A stretch of 41,335 nt of DNA. It comes from Flavobacteriaceae bacterium. GTDB taxonomy: Bacteria; Bacteroidota; Bacteroidia; Flavobacteriales; Flavobacteriaceae. The stretch is from positions 1-41,335 of the forward strand of contig JAMPYA010000002.1 of assembly GCA_023700885.1 (NCBI GenBank), read 5' to 3'. This document shows, piece by piece, positions 1 through 7,497 of this stretch; the first letter of the stretch is position 1, and each line of letters opens with the position of its first letter. The notes under the pieces are model-generated. The model saw nothing but the letters and a program-made list of their open reading frames with translations, made no database searches and had not been told where the DNA came from. A program made the translations under genes and the position numbers.

Positions 1-2
1 AA

Positions 3-1055
3 ATAAAAGTGCCAATTGCCGCTTTAGGCAATTCAATTGCAACTCCGAAAAAAGGATTGGAAGCCGAAATTATTGAAGTTAAAAGTATTGAAGAAGCAGA
101 AAGATTAGGGAATTTGCTTAAAGGAAAAATTGTTTTCTTTAATGTTCCGATGAAGACTTCTAATTTACGAACCGGAACAAGTTATGGAGAAACTGCCGGA
201 ATTAGAGTTAACAGCGCAAGAATTATTGGTAAATATGGAGCATTAGGAGTCATTATTAGATCGCTTACAACAAACTTAGATGATTTTCCGCATACCGGCG
301 TTATGAGTTACCGATCAATACCCGAACACGAGAAAATTCCTGCAGCTGCTATTAGCACTAACGCAGCAGAATTATTGAGCAAACACTTAAAAGAAAATCC
401 CAAATTAAAATTCTATTTCAAACAAAATTGTCAAAATTTTGAACCAAAACAATCGTATAATGTCATTGGTGAAATAACAGGAAGTGAACATCCCGATAAA
501 TATATTGTTGTTGGGGGTCATCTAGATTCTTGGGATTTAGGTCAAGGATCACACGATAACGGTACCGGAGTGGTGCAATCTATAGAAGCTGTAAGACTTT
601 TTAAAGTCAACAATATTAAACCTCGAAATACCTTAAGAGTCGTACTTTTTATGGATGAAGAAAATAGTGGTACCGGTAGTATTAAATACGCTGCCGATGT
701 TAAAGCCAAAAATGAACCTCATTTAGCTGCTTTAGAATCTGATTCTGGCGGATTTTCACCCAGAGGATTTTCAATTGATAGTAATCAGAAAAATTTTGAT
801 TTGATGCAATCTTGGAAACCGCTTTTTGAAAAGTATGGAATTTATGAATTTCATAAAGGCGGAAGTGGCGCCGATACCAGCGATTTAAAAAATGAAGACA
901 TTTTATTGGTTGGCTACAAACCCGATTCGCATCGTTATTTCGATTATCATCACGCTGCAAACGACACTTTTGATAAAGTTAATAAACGTGAGTTAGAATT
1001 AGGAGCTGCCGCAATGGCCTCTCTTTTATATTTAATGGATACGTATTTACACTAA
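3..1055 (+). CDS. M28 family metallopeptidase, 5' end missing
   Basis: The reading frame is open from the left edge, so the start and any signal peptide lie outside the window; about 350 codons are visible. The family (carboxypeptidase Q/PSMA-like M28) are zinc aminopeptidases or carboxypeptidases, usually exported. The first part resembles a protease-associated insert domain. The catalytic part follows with GGHLDSWDLG (zinc His and Asp at about nt 519-527), then SHDNGTGV (bridging Asp), then MDEENSGTG (catalytic Glu and zinc Glu), then ESDSGGFSP, and finally the zinc His in YHHAANDTFD near the C-terminus, so the active site looks complete. The gene ends 7 bp before the amidohydrolase gene, suggesting co-transcription. 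Substrate is not predictable. The GTG at position 9 is probably an internal codon, not the start. Confidence 0.88.
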   Translation: MKVPIAALGNSIATPKKGLEAEIIEVKSIEEAERLGNLLKGKIVFFNVPMKTSNLRTGTSYGETAGIRVNSARIIGKYGALGVIIRSLTTNLDDFPHTGVMSYRSIPEHEKIPAAAISTNAAELLSKHLKENPKLKFYFKQNCQNFEPKQSYNVIGEITGSEHPDKYIVVGGHLDSWDLGQGSHDNGTGVVQSIEAVRLFKVNNIKPRNTLRVVLFMDEENSGTGSIKYAADVKAKNEPHLAALESDSGGFSPRGFSIDSNQKNFDLMQSWKPLFEKYGIYEFHKGGSGADTSDLKNEDILLVGYKPDSHRYFDYHHAANDTFDKVNKRELELGAAAMASLLYLMDTYLH

Positions 1056-1062
1056 CAATAGT

Positions 1063-2679
1063 ATGAAAAAATTAGCACTTTTTACGATAATAGCAACCTT
1101 ATTATCATGTTCTAAAAAAGAAATGGTCGATTTAATTGTTACCAATGCTCAAATTTATACCGTTAATGAAAATTTTGATACCGCTCAAAGTTTTGCCGTA
1201 AAAAACGGAAAATTCATTGCTGTTGGAACTGCTCAAGAAATTCTTGCCAAGTATAAATCCGATAACCTCATCGATGCCGAAGGTAAAACCATCGTTCCCG
1301 GATTAATTGACGCGCATTGCCATTTCTACGGATTGGGATTACAACAACAAAAAGTAGATTTAACAGGCACCAAAAGCTTTGATGAAGTTATTGAACGCAT
1401 TGTCAATTTCCAAAAAGAAAAAAATGTGAGCTATATTACCGGTCGTGGTTGGGATCAAAACGATTGGGACATAAAAGAATTTCCATCCAAAGAAAAATTA
1501 GATGCCTTATTTCCAACTACGCCCATTGCCATAACGCGTATTGATGGGCATGCCTTATTAGCCAATCAGGCAGCTATAGACTTAGCTGGTGTATATGTTA
1601 ATACAAAGGCAATTGGTGGATTTATCATCAAAAAAGACGGAAAGTTAACAGGTGTTTTTATTGATGGCCCGATGGATTTAATTGAAGCTAAAATTCCCGA
1701 ATACACTAAACAAGAACAGATCAATGCCTTGCTCGATGCAGAGAAAATATGTTTTAAAAATGGACTAACTACCGTTGTTGATGCCGGTTTAAATAGAGAA
1801 GTTATTGAGTTGATTGATGAAATGCATCAAAAAAATCAACTAAAAATTAGGATTGATGCTATGGTTTCTGCTACTGAATCTAACTTAGAATATTACCTTG
1901 ACAAAGGCATCATCAAAACAGACAGACTTCATGTACATTCGTTTAAATATTATGCTGATGGAGCTTTAGGTTCAAGAGGCGCTTGCCTAAAAGAAGCTTA
2001 TAGTGATATGCCAAATCATTTCGGAGCATTGGTTAATTCATTAGATAATTTTAACAAAACTGCTGATAAAATTATTGCTTCTCAATATCAAATGAATACA
2101 CATGCCATTGGAGATTCTGCTAATTATGTGGTATTGAAAAAATATAATGAACTTCTAAAAGATGTTAAAGATAGACGTTGGAGAGTAGAACACGCTCAGG
2201 TTGTAGATAAAAATGATTTTGATTATTTTAAAAATATTGTTCCGTCGGTTCAGCCTACCCATGCTACTTCTGATATGTATTGGGCTCAAGATCGGTTAGG
2301 TAAAGAACGAGTGAAAGGAGCGTATGCATATCAAGATTTATTAAATCAGTACGGAAAAATTGCACTTGGAACCGATTTTCCAATAGAACAGGTAAATCCG
2401 TTATTAACTTTTTATGCGGCTGTCGTTCGAAAAGATTTGAATCATTATCCGGAAAAAGGTTTTCAAACAGAAAATGCTATAAGCAGAACCGATGCTTTGC
2501 GCGGAATGACCATTTGGGCAGCTTATGCTAGTTTCGAAGAGCAAGAAAAAGGCAGTATTGAAGTAGGAAAAGTGGCAGATTTTGTATTCTTAGATGCTGA
2601 TTTGATGCGTGTTGAAGATGCTAAAATTCCGCAAATAAGAGTATTGCAGACTTTTGTTAATGGGCAAAAAGTATTTTAA
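1063..2679 (+). CDS. Amidohydrolase family lipoprotein (YtcJ-like)
   Basis: This 538-residue protein begins with a lipoprotein signal peptide whose lipobox LLSC puts the acylated cysteine at residue 16, so it is probably anchored in the envelope. The rest is an amidohydrolase of the amidohydrolase-3/YtcJ type: a small beta-sandwich with the enamidase-like start (VTNAQIYTVN), then the TIM barrel with the metal pair in DAHCHF (His85, His87), FKYYADGALGSRG, the His of HAIGDSAN, EHAQ, and the late Asp in GTDFPIEQVNPL. Such enzymes hydrolyse C-N bonds in amides or cyclic amides; the substrate cannot be told from sequence. It follows the M28 peptidase by 7 bp, so the pair may degrade peptides or derivatives together. 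Its stop codon overlaps the stop of the opposite-strand gene at a shared TTAA. Confidence 0.88.
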   Translation: MKKLALFTIIATLLSCSKKEMVDLIVTNAQIYTVNENFDTAQSFAVKNGKFIAVGTAQEILAKYKSDNLIDAEGKTIVPGLIDAHCHFYGLGLQQQKVDLTGTKSFDEVIERIVNFQKEKNVSYITGRGWDQNDWDIKEFPSKEKLDALFPTTPIAITRIDGHALLANQAAIDLAGVYVNTKAIGGFIIKKDGKLTGVFIDGPMDLIEAKIPEYTKQEQINALLDAEKICFKNGLTTVVDAGLNREVIELIDEMHQKNQLKIRIDAMVSATESNLEYYLDKGIIKTDRLHVHSFKYYADGALGSRGACLKEAYSDMPNHFGALVNSLDNFNKTADKIIASQYQMNTHAIGDSANYVVLKKYNELLKDVKDRRWRVEHAQVVDKNDFDYFKNIVPSVQPTHATSDMYWAQDRLGKERVKGAYAYQDLLNQYGKIALGTDFPIEQVNPLLTFYAAVVRKDLNHYPEKGFQTENAISRTDALRGMTIWAAYASFEEQEKGSIEVGKVADFVFLDADLMRVEDAKIPQIRVLQTFVNGQKVF

Positions 2680-3254
2680 GTTTTTATTGAAATAAATACA
2701 TTTCTTAAGATTTGTTCGCCATCAGGAGTTAAGATAGATTCCGGATGAAATTGAACTGCATAAATGGGTAATGATTGATGTTCAATAGCCATAATTTTAT
2801 TGTTTTTATCAACAGCAGTAATTTCAAATTCTGACGGAAAATCTGTAAATGATGCCACCCAAGAGTGATACCTACCAACCATTAAGTTTGTATTCAAGTT
2901 TTTAAATATTTTGGAATTTTTATCGATTATATCAATTTCTGTTGAAACTCCGTGATACACTGTTTCCAGATTTTCTAGCGTTCCGCCAAAAACCTCAACA
3001 ATGGCCTGCAAACCCAAACAAACTCCAAAAATTGGTTTAGTTAAGTAATATTTTTGGATGATTTCACATAATTTTCCGGCTTCAGACGGAATTCCCGGTC
3101 CGGGAGAAAGCACTATTAAATCGTAGGCTGCAAGTGCATCAATACAAACCTCATCATTACGAATAACAACCGGAATGACATCAGTAACTTTTTCTATTAG
3201 ATGCACCAAGTTATAGGTAAAAGAGTCGTAATTATCTATTAATACAATTTTCAA
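2676..3254 (-). CDS. pabA: Glutamine amidotransferase subunit of aminodeoxychorismate/anthranilate synthase (PabA/TrpG)
   Basis: A 192-residue class I glutamine amidotransferase, normal length for PabA/TrpG. It begins MKIVLIDNYDSFTYNL, the family signature, and carries the oxyanion segment SPGPGIPSEAG (around 50-60), the nucleophile Cys79 in GVCLG, and the catalytic pair His170/Glu172 in QFHPES. It releases ammonia from glutamine for a chorismate-using partner (PabB or TrpE), for folate or tryptophan. No partner gene is next to it, and no other trp genes are present; being solitary favours PabA, but TrpG or a shared amphibolic role cannot be excluded. The residue after CLG is Leu (CLGLQ) where enterobacterial PabA has His. 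A -7 motif lies at 3281-3288 on the minus strand. Confidence 0.85.
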   Translation of the reverse strand: MKIVLIDNYDSFTYNLVHLIEKVTDVIPVVIRNDEVCIDALAAYDLIVLSPGPGIPSEAGKLCEIIQKYYLTKPIFGVCLGLQAIVEVFGGTLENLETVYHGVSTEIDIIDKNSKIFKNLNTNLMVGRYHSWVASFTDFPSEFEITAVDKNNKIMAIEHQSLPIYAVQFHPESILTPDGEQILRNVFISIKT

Positions 3255-3280
3255 GTGATTATTTATTAACTATTCCTTTG

Positions 3281-3288
3281 CAAAGATA
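3281..3288 (-). promoter_or_regulatory. Candidate -7 element for pabA
   Basis: Read on the minus strand this is TATCTTTG, matching the Bacteroidota -7 consensus TAnnTTTG, about 27 bp upstream of the pabA start. No convincing TTG-type -33 box lies at the usual distance. Confidence 0.45.
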
Positions 3289-3496
3289 TTACAATATCCC
3301 TTGAAGTGGTTATCACCTAAATAATAACAACTTTCAATTTATAAGTAAAATCAACTTTAAAAGAATAAACTACTTACATTTTATATGTTTTATATTATTT
3401 ATTATTATTATTTATAATTAAAATATAATTACAACAATCTTTTTATAAGTTTATTTGTTCTTTTGGATTTCAATTATCAACCAAAACAATTTATTT

Positions 3497-5119
3497 ATGT
3501 GTGGAATTTTAGCCATTATAGGAAAAGATATAAATCTCAAAAAAGCTCAAAAGTATTCTAAACTTATGTCGCATCGCGGACCAGATGAAAGCAATATTAT
3601 TCAAACTGAAAAAGGTCATGTATTAAGTCACGAACGACTTTCAATTATTGATATCCATACCGGAATTCAGCCAATTAAAGGAACTTCAACTGCTTATATG
3701 ATTCATAATGGCGAAATATATAACCATCAAGAATTAAGAGACACCATTTTAACTCATCATCAATTTAGAACCAAATCAGATTCTGAAGTCATTGTACATT
3801 TATACGAAGCATTTGGTTATAATTTTTTAGATAAATTGGACGGCGATTTTGCGTTTGTTGTTATTGATGGTGATGATTTTATTGCAGCAAGAGATCCTAT
3901 AGGCGTAAAACCCTTGTATTTTGGATTTGATAAAGAAAATCGAATTTACTTTTCATCTGAAATGAAAGCTATTTTAGAACCATGTGAAGAAGTTAAAGCA
4001 TTTCCTCCAGGATATTATTACACTCCACAAATGGGATTTGTACCCTATTATCAACCTGACTGGTTTGATGAAACTAAAGCTGTTAAACCATTATATTTGG
4101 AAAAAATTAGGGAAGCTTTAATAGCTGCAACCCAAAAAAGATTGATGACGGATGTTCCTTTAGGGGTTTTACTTTCAGGCGGATTAGACTCTTCATTAAC
4201 CTCAGCTATTGCTAAAAGACTTTTAAAAGGTACTGACCAAAAACTTCACTCATTCTCAATTGGATTAGATGCTGATGCACCAGATTTAATTGCTGCCAGA
4301 AAAGTGGCTAAATTTCTAGGAACCGAACACCATGAAATTCATTTCACAATAAAAGAAGGAATTGCAGCCCTAAAAAAATTGATTTGGCATTTAGAAACCT
4401 ACGATGTAACCTCCATCAGAGCCAGCACTCCGATGTACTTTATGAGTAAATATATTACAGATTTAGGTGTAAAGGTTGTTCTATCTGGTGAAGGAGCTGA
4501 TGAAATTTTCGGTGGTTATCTGTATTTTAGAAATGCTCCTAGTACTTTTGAATTTCAAAAAGAAACCATTAGAAGAGTTCAGTTACTATCTACTTCAGAT
4601 TGTTTAAGAGCCGACAAATCTACCATGGCTTTTGGTTTAGAAGCAAGAGTTCCTTTTTTAGATAAAAGTTTTTTACAAGTTGCTATGAATATTAAACCTG
4701 AAGAAAAATTACCAAAAACTTATCAGGGAATTGAAAAATATATTTTGAGAAAAGCTTTTGACACACCAGAAAACCCGTTTTTGCCAACTGAAATATTATG
4801 GAGACAAAAAGAACAATTCTCAGACGGAGTTGGATATAACTGGATTGATGCTTTAATTGCATATACAGAATCACAAGTTACTGATGAACAATTAGAAGCG
4901 GCAAGCGAAATTTATCCACATAATACACCAACAACTAAAGAAGCTTATTTTTATAGAAGTATTTTTAACAAACATTTTCCACAAGAAACCGCTGCTAAAA
5001 CAGTTTTAAAATGGATACCCAAGTGGCAAGAAAATACAGATCCATCAGGAAGGGCAAATGCAGCACATTCGCAATCTGACACCTCTATCGCTTTAAAAAA
5101 GACAAAATTAAGTGCTTAA
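3497..5119 (+). CDS. asnB: Asparagine synthase B (glutamine-hydrolysing)
   Basis: I place the start at the ATG at 3497, because the enzyme needs Cys2 as its N-terminal nucleophile (MCGILAIIG); an upstream in-frame start at 3455 would bury it. The protein is then 540 residues, near the usual 550. The N-terminal class II glutaminase domain (about 1-190) shows SHRGPDE, HERLSIID and NGEIYNH. The synthetase domain carries the PP-loop LSGGLDSS at 227-233 and SGEGADEIFGGY, followed by a YFYRSIF segment near the C-terminus. It makes asparagine from aspartate, ATP and glutamine in the cytoplasm. The gene stands alone, with a strong terminator directly after it and an AT-rich leader of about 240 bp before it. 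Confidence 0.95.
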   Translation: MCGILAIIGKDINLKKAQKYSKLMSHRGPDESNIIQTEKGHVLSHERLSIIDIHTGIQPIKGTSTAYMIHNGEIYNHQELRDTILTHHQFRTKSDSEVIVHLYEAFGYNFLDKLDGDFAFVVIDGDDFIAARDPIGVKPLYFGFDKENRIYFSSEMKAILEPCEEVKAFPPGYYYTPQMGFVPYYQPDWFDETKAVKPLYLEKIREALIAATQKRLMTDVPLGVLLSGGLDSSLTSAIAKRLLKGTDQKLHSFSIGLDADAPDLIAARKVAKFLGTEHHEIHFTIKEGIAALKKLIWHLETYDVTSIRASTPMYFMSKYITDLGVKVVLSGEGADEIFGGYLYFRNAPSTFEFQKETIRRVQLLSTSDCLRADKSTMAFGLEARVPFLDKSFLQVAMNIKPEEKLPKTYQGIEKYILRKAFDTPENPFLPTEILWRQKEQFSDGVGYNWIDALIAYTESQVTDEQLEAASEIYPHNTPTTKEAYFYRSIFNKHFPQETAAKTVLKWIPKWQENTDPSGRANAAHSQSDTSIALKKTKLSA

Positions 5120-5147
5120 AAAAATCCTGCAATTAGCAGGATTTTTT
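5118..5147 (+). terminator. Intrinsic terminator of asnB
   Basis: A perfect 7-bp stem, ATCCTGC (5124-5130) with GCAGGAT (5136-5142), a 5-nt loop and a following T-run, starting right at the asnB stop codon. Confidence 0.9.
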
Positions 5148-5448
5148 GATTAAAATCAATATTGAAATTGATGCAAATCATTTGATAAGCTCATTTTACA
5201 ACTTAACTTTAAGTATATCAATTTAATATGAAATAGTCATGTTTGAAAAAATACAATTGCGAAGCAATCACTGAACACAGAAACAAATAAAATTTGGTGA
5301 AGTAAACTTTGATGAAAATATTTTAATCAAACTGGCGAAACGTTAGTTCGTGAATACCAAAAAGAAAATAAATAAGGAATGAAAAATTCCATATGACAAA
5401 TGAAATTTATAGTGAGCTTGTCGAACTAAACAAATAAAATATTCACTT
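5148..5448. other. Gap of 300 bp with coding-like but stop-interrupted sequence
   Basis: No intact gene is visible. From an ATG at 5240 one frame reads short coding-like pieces broken by TGA and TAG, and a neighbouring frame gives QTGETLVREYQKENK ending in TAA near 5375. A further 14-codon ORF (MTNEIYSELVELNK) begins at 5393. This suggests the decayed tail of one or more genes, but I do not recognise the family and chance cannot be excluded. Confidence 0.3.
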
Positions 5449-6108
5449 ATGAATATAAAAATTACTTTTTTAAGTTTTTTATTAATTAGCTGTACTCTTT
5501 TACCAATAGAATATCATCAATTTAATTCAGTTGATTCTAGTTGGAAGAATCCGAAGTACATCAATTTTAAACCTTCAAAAGTTCTTGTTTTGGCTATCTG
5601 CAATGATGTAATTAATAGAAAAAAATTTGAGGAGTGTTTTAATATCGAATTTAAAGAAAGAGGATTAACCTCCTATTCTTGTAGTAAAAAATATGATAAT
5701 CATTTTATTATCAACTTAAAATCAGAGAAAGAATTAAAAGATTTTGATGAAGAATTATTGGCTGATGGTTTTGACGCAATTTTTGTGACCTCAATTAAAG
5801 GTGTAGCAAAACAAATTAATTACAAAAAAGATTATTATAAAATTTACCATGATTGGTATCGGTTTAACAACTATTTTACTTACAATCAAGACGCTATAAT
5901 TTTTCCAAATTATTATACTGATTTTAAATATTACAACTTAGAAAGCTCACTATACACTTTAAACAACAAATCTGATAAAACTTTGGTTTGGGCTGGAGTT
6001 ATAAAAATAATTGATCCGTTAAAATTGAATGAAACAATAACTCATCATTCAAAGTCTATTATAAAAGAATTAGAACTTCATCATATTATACCAAAAAAAT
6101 CAACTTAA
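5449..6108 (+). CDS. Hypothetical lipoprotein
   Basis: I do not recognise this 219-residue protein. It starts with a short lipoprotein signal peptide, with lipobox LLISC placing the acylated cysteine at residue 15, so membrane anchoring in the envelope is likely. After it come a predicted mixed alpha/beta region (SKVLVLAICNDVINRKKFEECF; DGFDAIFVTSIKGV) and a tyrosine- and asparagine-rich stretch around 120-170. The first part resembles small bacterial lipoproteins that bind or scaffold other envelope components, but that is weak. The gene sits alone between a decayed stretch and a transporter pseudogene; its stop overlaps the pseudogene's stop at TTAA. Codon use is very AT-rich. Functional call: none. 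Confidence 0.65.
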   Translation: MNIKITFLSFLLISCTLLPIEYHQFNSVDSSWKNPKYINFKPSKVLVLAICNDVINRKKFEECFNIEFKERGLTSYSCSKKYDNHFIINLKSEKELKDFDEELLADGFDAIFVTSIKGVAKQINYKKDYYKIYHDWYRFNNYFTYNQDAIIFPNYYTDFKYYNLESSLYTLNNKSDKTLVWAGVIKIIDPLKLNETITHHSKSIIKELELHHIIPKKST

Positions 6109-7083
6109 TATTTTAAATAATAATACAGTAATATTACGGTTATTATTATAATTGGGCCAACAATACCAATAAACAAACCGCCACCTCTAAAGTCTTTTTG
6201 ATCAATCTTACCTGTACTAAATGCAATTGCATTTGGCGGAGTAGATATAGGAAAAAACAAAGCAGTTGAAGCGCTAAATCCAATGATCAAAGAAAATATA
6301 AGTGGCGATGAATTGGATGCTAAAATAATGACTATCGGAATTAATAAGTAGGAATCCAAATTGAATACCATGACTAGTTAAAGCTTCAACTGCTATAGCA
6401 TTACGAGTAGAGCCAATAATTGTTCCCATACCGCCGAAAGAAGCTGCCGCAGGAATACCAATTAAAATTGCTTTAGAAAAGGGAGCATTATCTTCTAAAG
6501 CATTGATAAAAGGAAGCGCAGAAGCTATCATCATAGCTGTAGTGGTCGTATTAGACATCAACATTGAGAATAATGCTGTTGTAAGCATAATCCCTAATAA
6601 TACATATTTTGGTTTTGTACCTAATTTTAAAATTGATAACTTAAATTTGAGTTTATCTAAATTCACTTTTTGAAGTGCTTCTGCAATAAAAAATCCACCT
6701 AACATCAACCATATAAAACTGTTAGACTACATTTAAATATATTTTTGAACATATAATGCTACACTTTCAGAATTCATATCACTATAAAAATGACCCAAAC
6801 CTAAAACTAAAAATCCAAAAATTATTAAACTCACAGCAAAAGGAGGAACAGCTTCAGACAACCACAAGCCAATGGCTAAAAAAAGTAGAACTAACACATA
6901 AATTTGAGCTTTATTTAAATCAGGATTATCAAGCATGTATGTGATTCCAAAAGCAAATATAATACTGATTAAAAAGTAAATTATTTTAGTTTGAATATCA
7001 ACAACTTTTTGAATTTTATCATAATAAAGTCTTGAAGCGGATCTAAACTCTGACATTATAACATATTTAATAATTTGAAGCAC
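6105..7083 (-). pseudogene. Broken DASS/SLC13-family anion:sodium symporter
   Basis: Three pieces read on the minus strand reconstruct one divalent-anion:Na+ symporter. The N-terminal piece (7083-6736, possibly starting at the ATG at 7056) has early helices with LWLSEAVPPFAVSL. It stops at TAA, one codon later there is a TAG, and the same frame then continues as SNSFIWLMLGGFFIAEALQK and LMSNTTTTAMM, the first Ser-Asn-Thr substrate/sodium motif. Around 6345-6360 the frame changes: after ALTSHGIQFGF the homology continues in another frame as SYLLIPIVIILASNS and STPPNAIAFSTGK to the stop at 6105. The remaining length is about 325 codons against the usual 470-520, so roughly 150 codons including the second SNT motif have been deleted. 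Transport function must be lost. Confidence 0.85.
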
Positions 7084-7143
7084 ATATTTATATTATGATT
7101 TTAATTAAATAAAACAAAATCATCAATATTTTAATAATATCAT

Positions 7144-7344
7144 AACCCGTTGGGTGCAATTATTAAAAACGTCAGTGTTTTTTGCGGAGTAAAACGGAAC
7201 AAAACTTCTCGGTACGCTTTGCTACTCGAAGTGACGTGTATCGAGAACCGTTTTTAACAATAATTTTTCTATTCTCGATACAATTTTCTATCGAAAATCA
7301 CTGACGAAAAATTAACATCCAAAACTAATTACACCTAACGGGTT
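7144..7344. mobile_element. MITE-like foldback element (201 bp) with TIRs and 8-bp target duplication
   Basis: The ends are 19-bp imperfect inverted repeats: AACCCGTTGGGTGCAATTA (7144-7162) against TAATTACACCTAACGGGTT (7326-7344), 17 of 19 paired. The element is flanked by the direct repeat AATATCAT at 7136-7143 and 7345-7352, as expected of a target site duplication. Nested inner inverted repeats are CGTCAGTG (7170-7177)/CACTGACG (7299-7306), AAAACGG (7191-7197)/CCGTTTT (7248-7254) and TTCTCGGTAC (7206-7215)/GTATCGAGAA (7238-7247), so one strand could fold on itself along its whole length. No ORF of useful size is inside. It is less AT-rich than its flanks. The mobilising transposase family is not identifiable from this window; no second copy is present here. 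Confidence 0.75.
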
Positions 7345-7452
7345 AATATCATAATAATTATTTAATCAGTAAACTATACTTATTGCTATTAAATTGTTGA
7401 TAACTTATAATGATATTGAAATTGAAAATCCTATAAAAACATAGACTTTTCG

Positions 7453-7460
7453 TATATTTG
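7453..7460 (+). promoter_or_regulatory. Candidate -7 element for gyrB
   Basis: TATATTTG matches the Bacteroidota TAnnTTTG consensus exactly and lies 37 bp upstream of the gyrB start. TTG triplets at 7416 and 7422 are farther away than the normal 19-21 bp spacer. The MITE-like element ends about 100 bp upstream, so it lies just outside this promoter. Confidence 0.55.
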
Positions 7461-7497
7461 TACGTTTTAAAAATCTTCATTAAAAAGACTGAAATAT

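Noticed and set aside
6756..6944. Plus-strand 62-codon ORF over the transporter pseudogene
   Set aside because: It is antisense to recognisable SLC13 sequence and shows no protein-like features.
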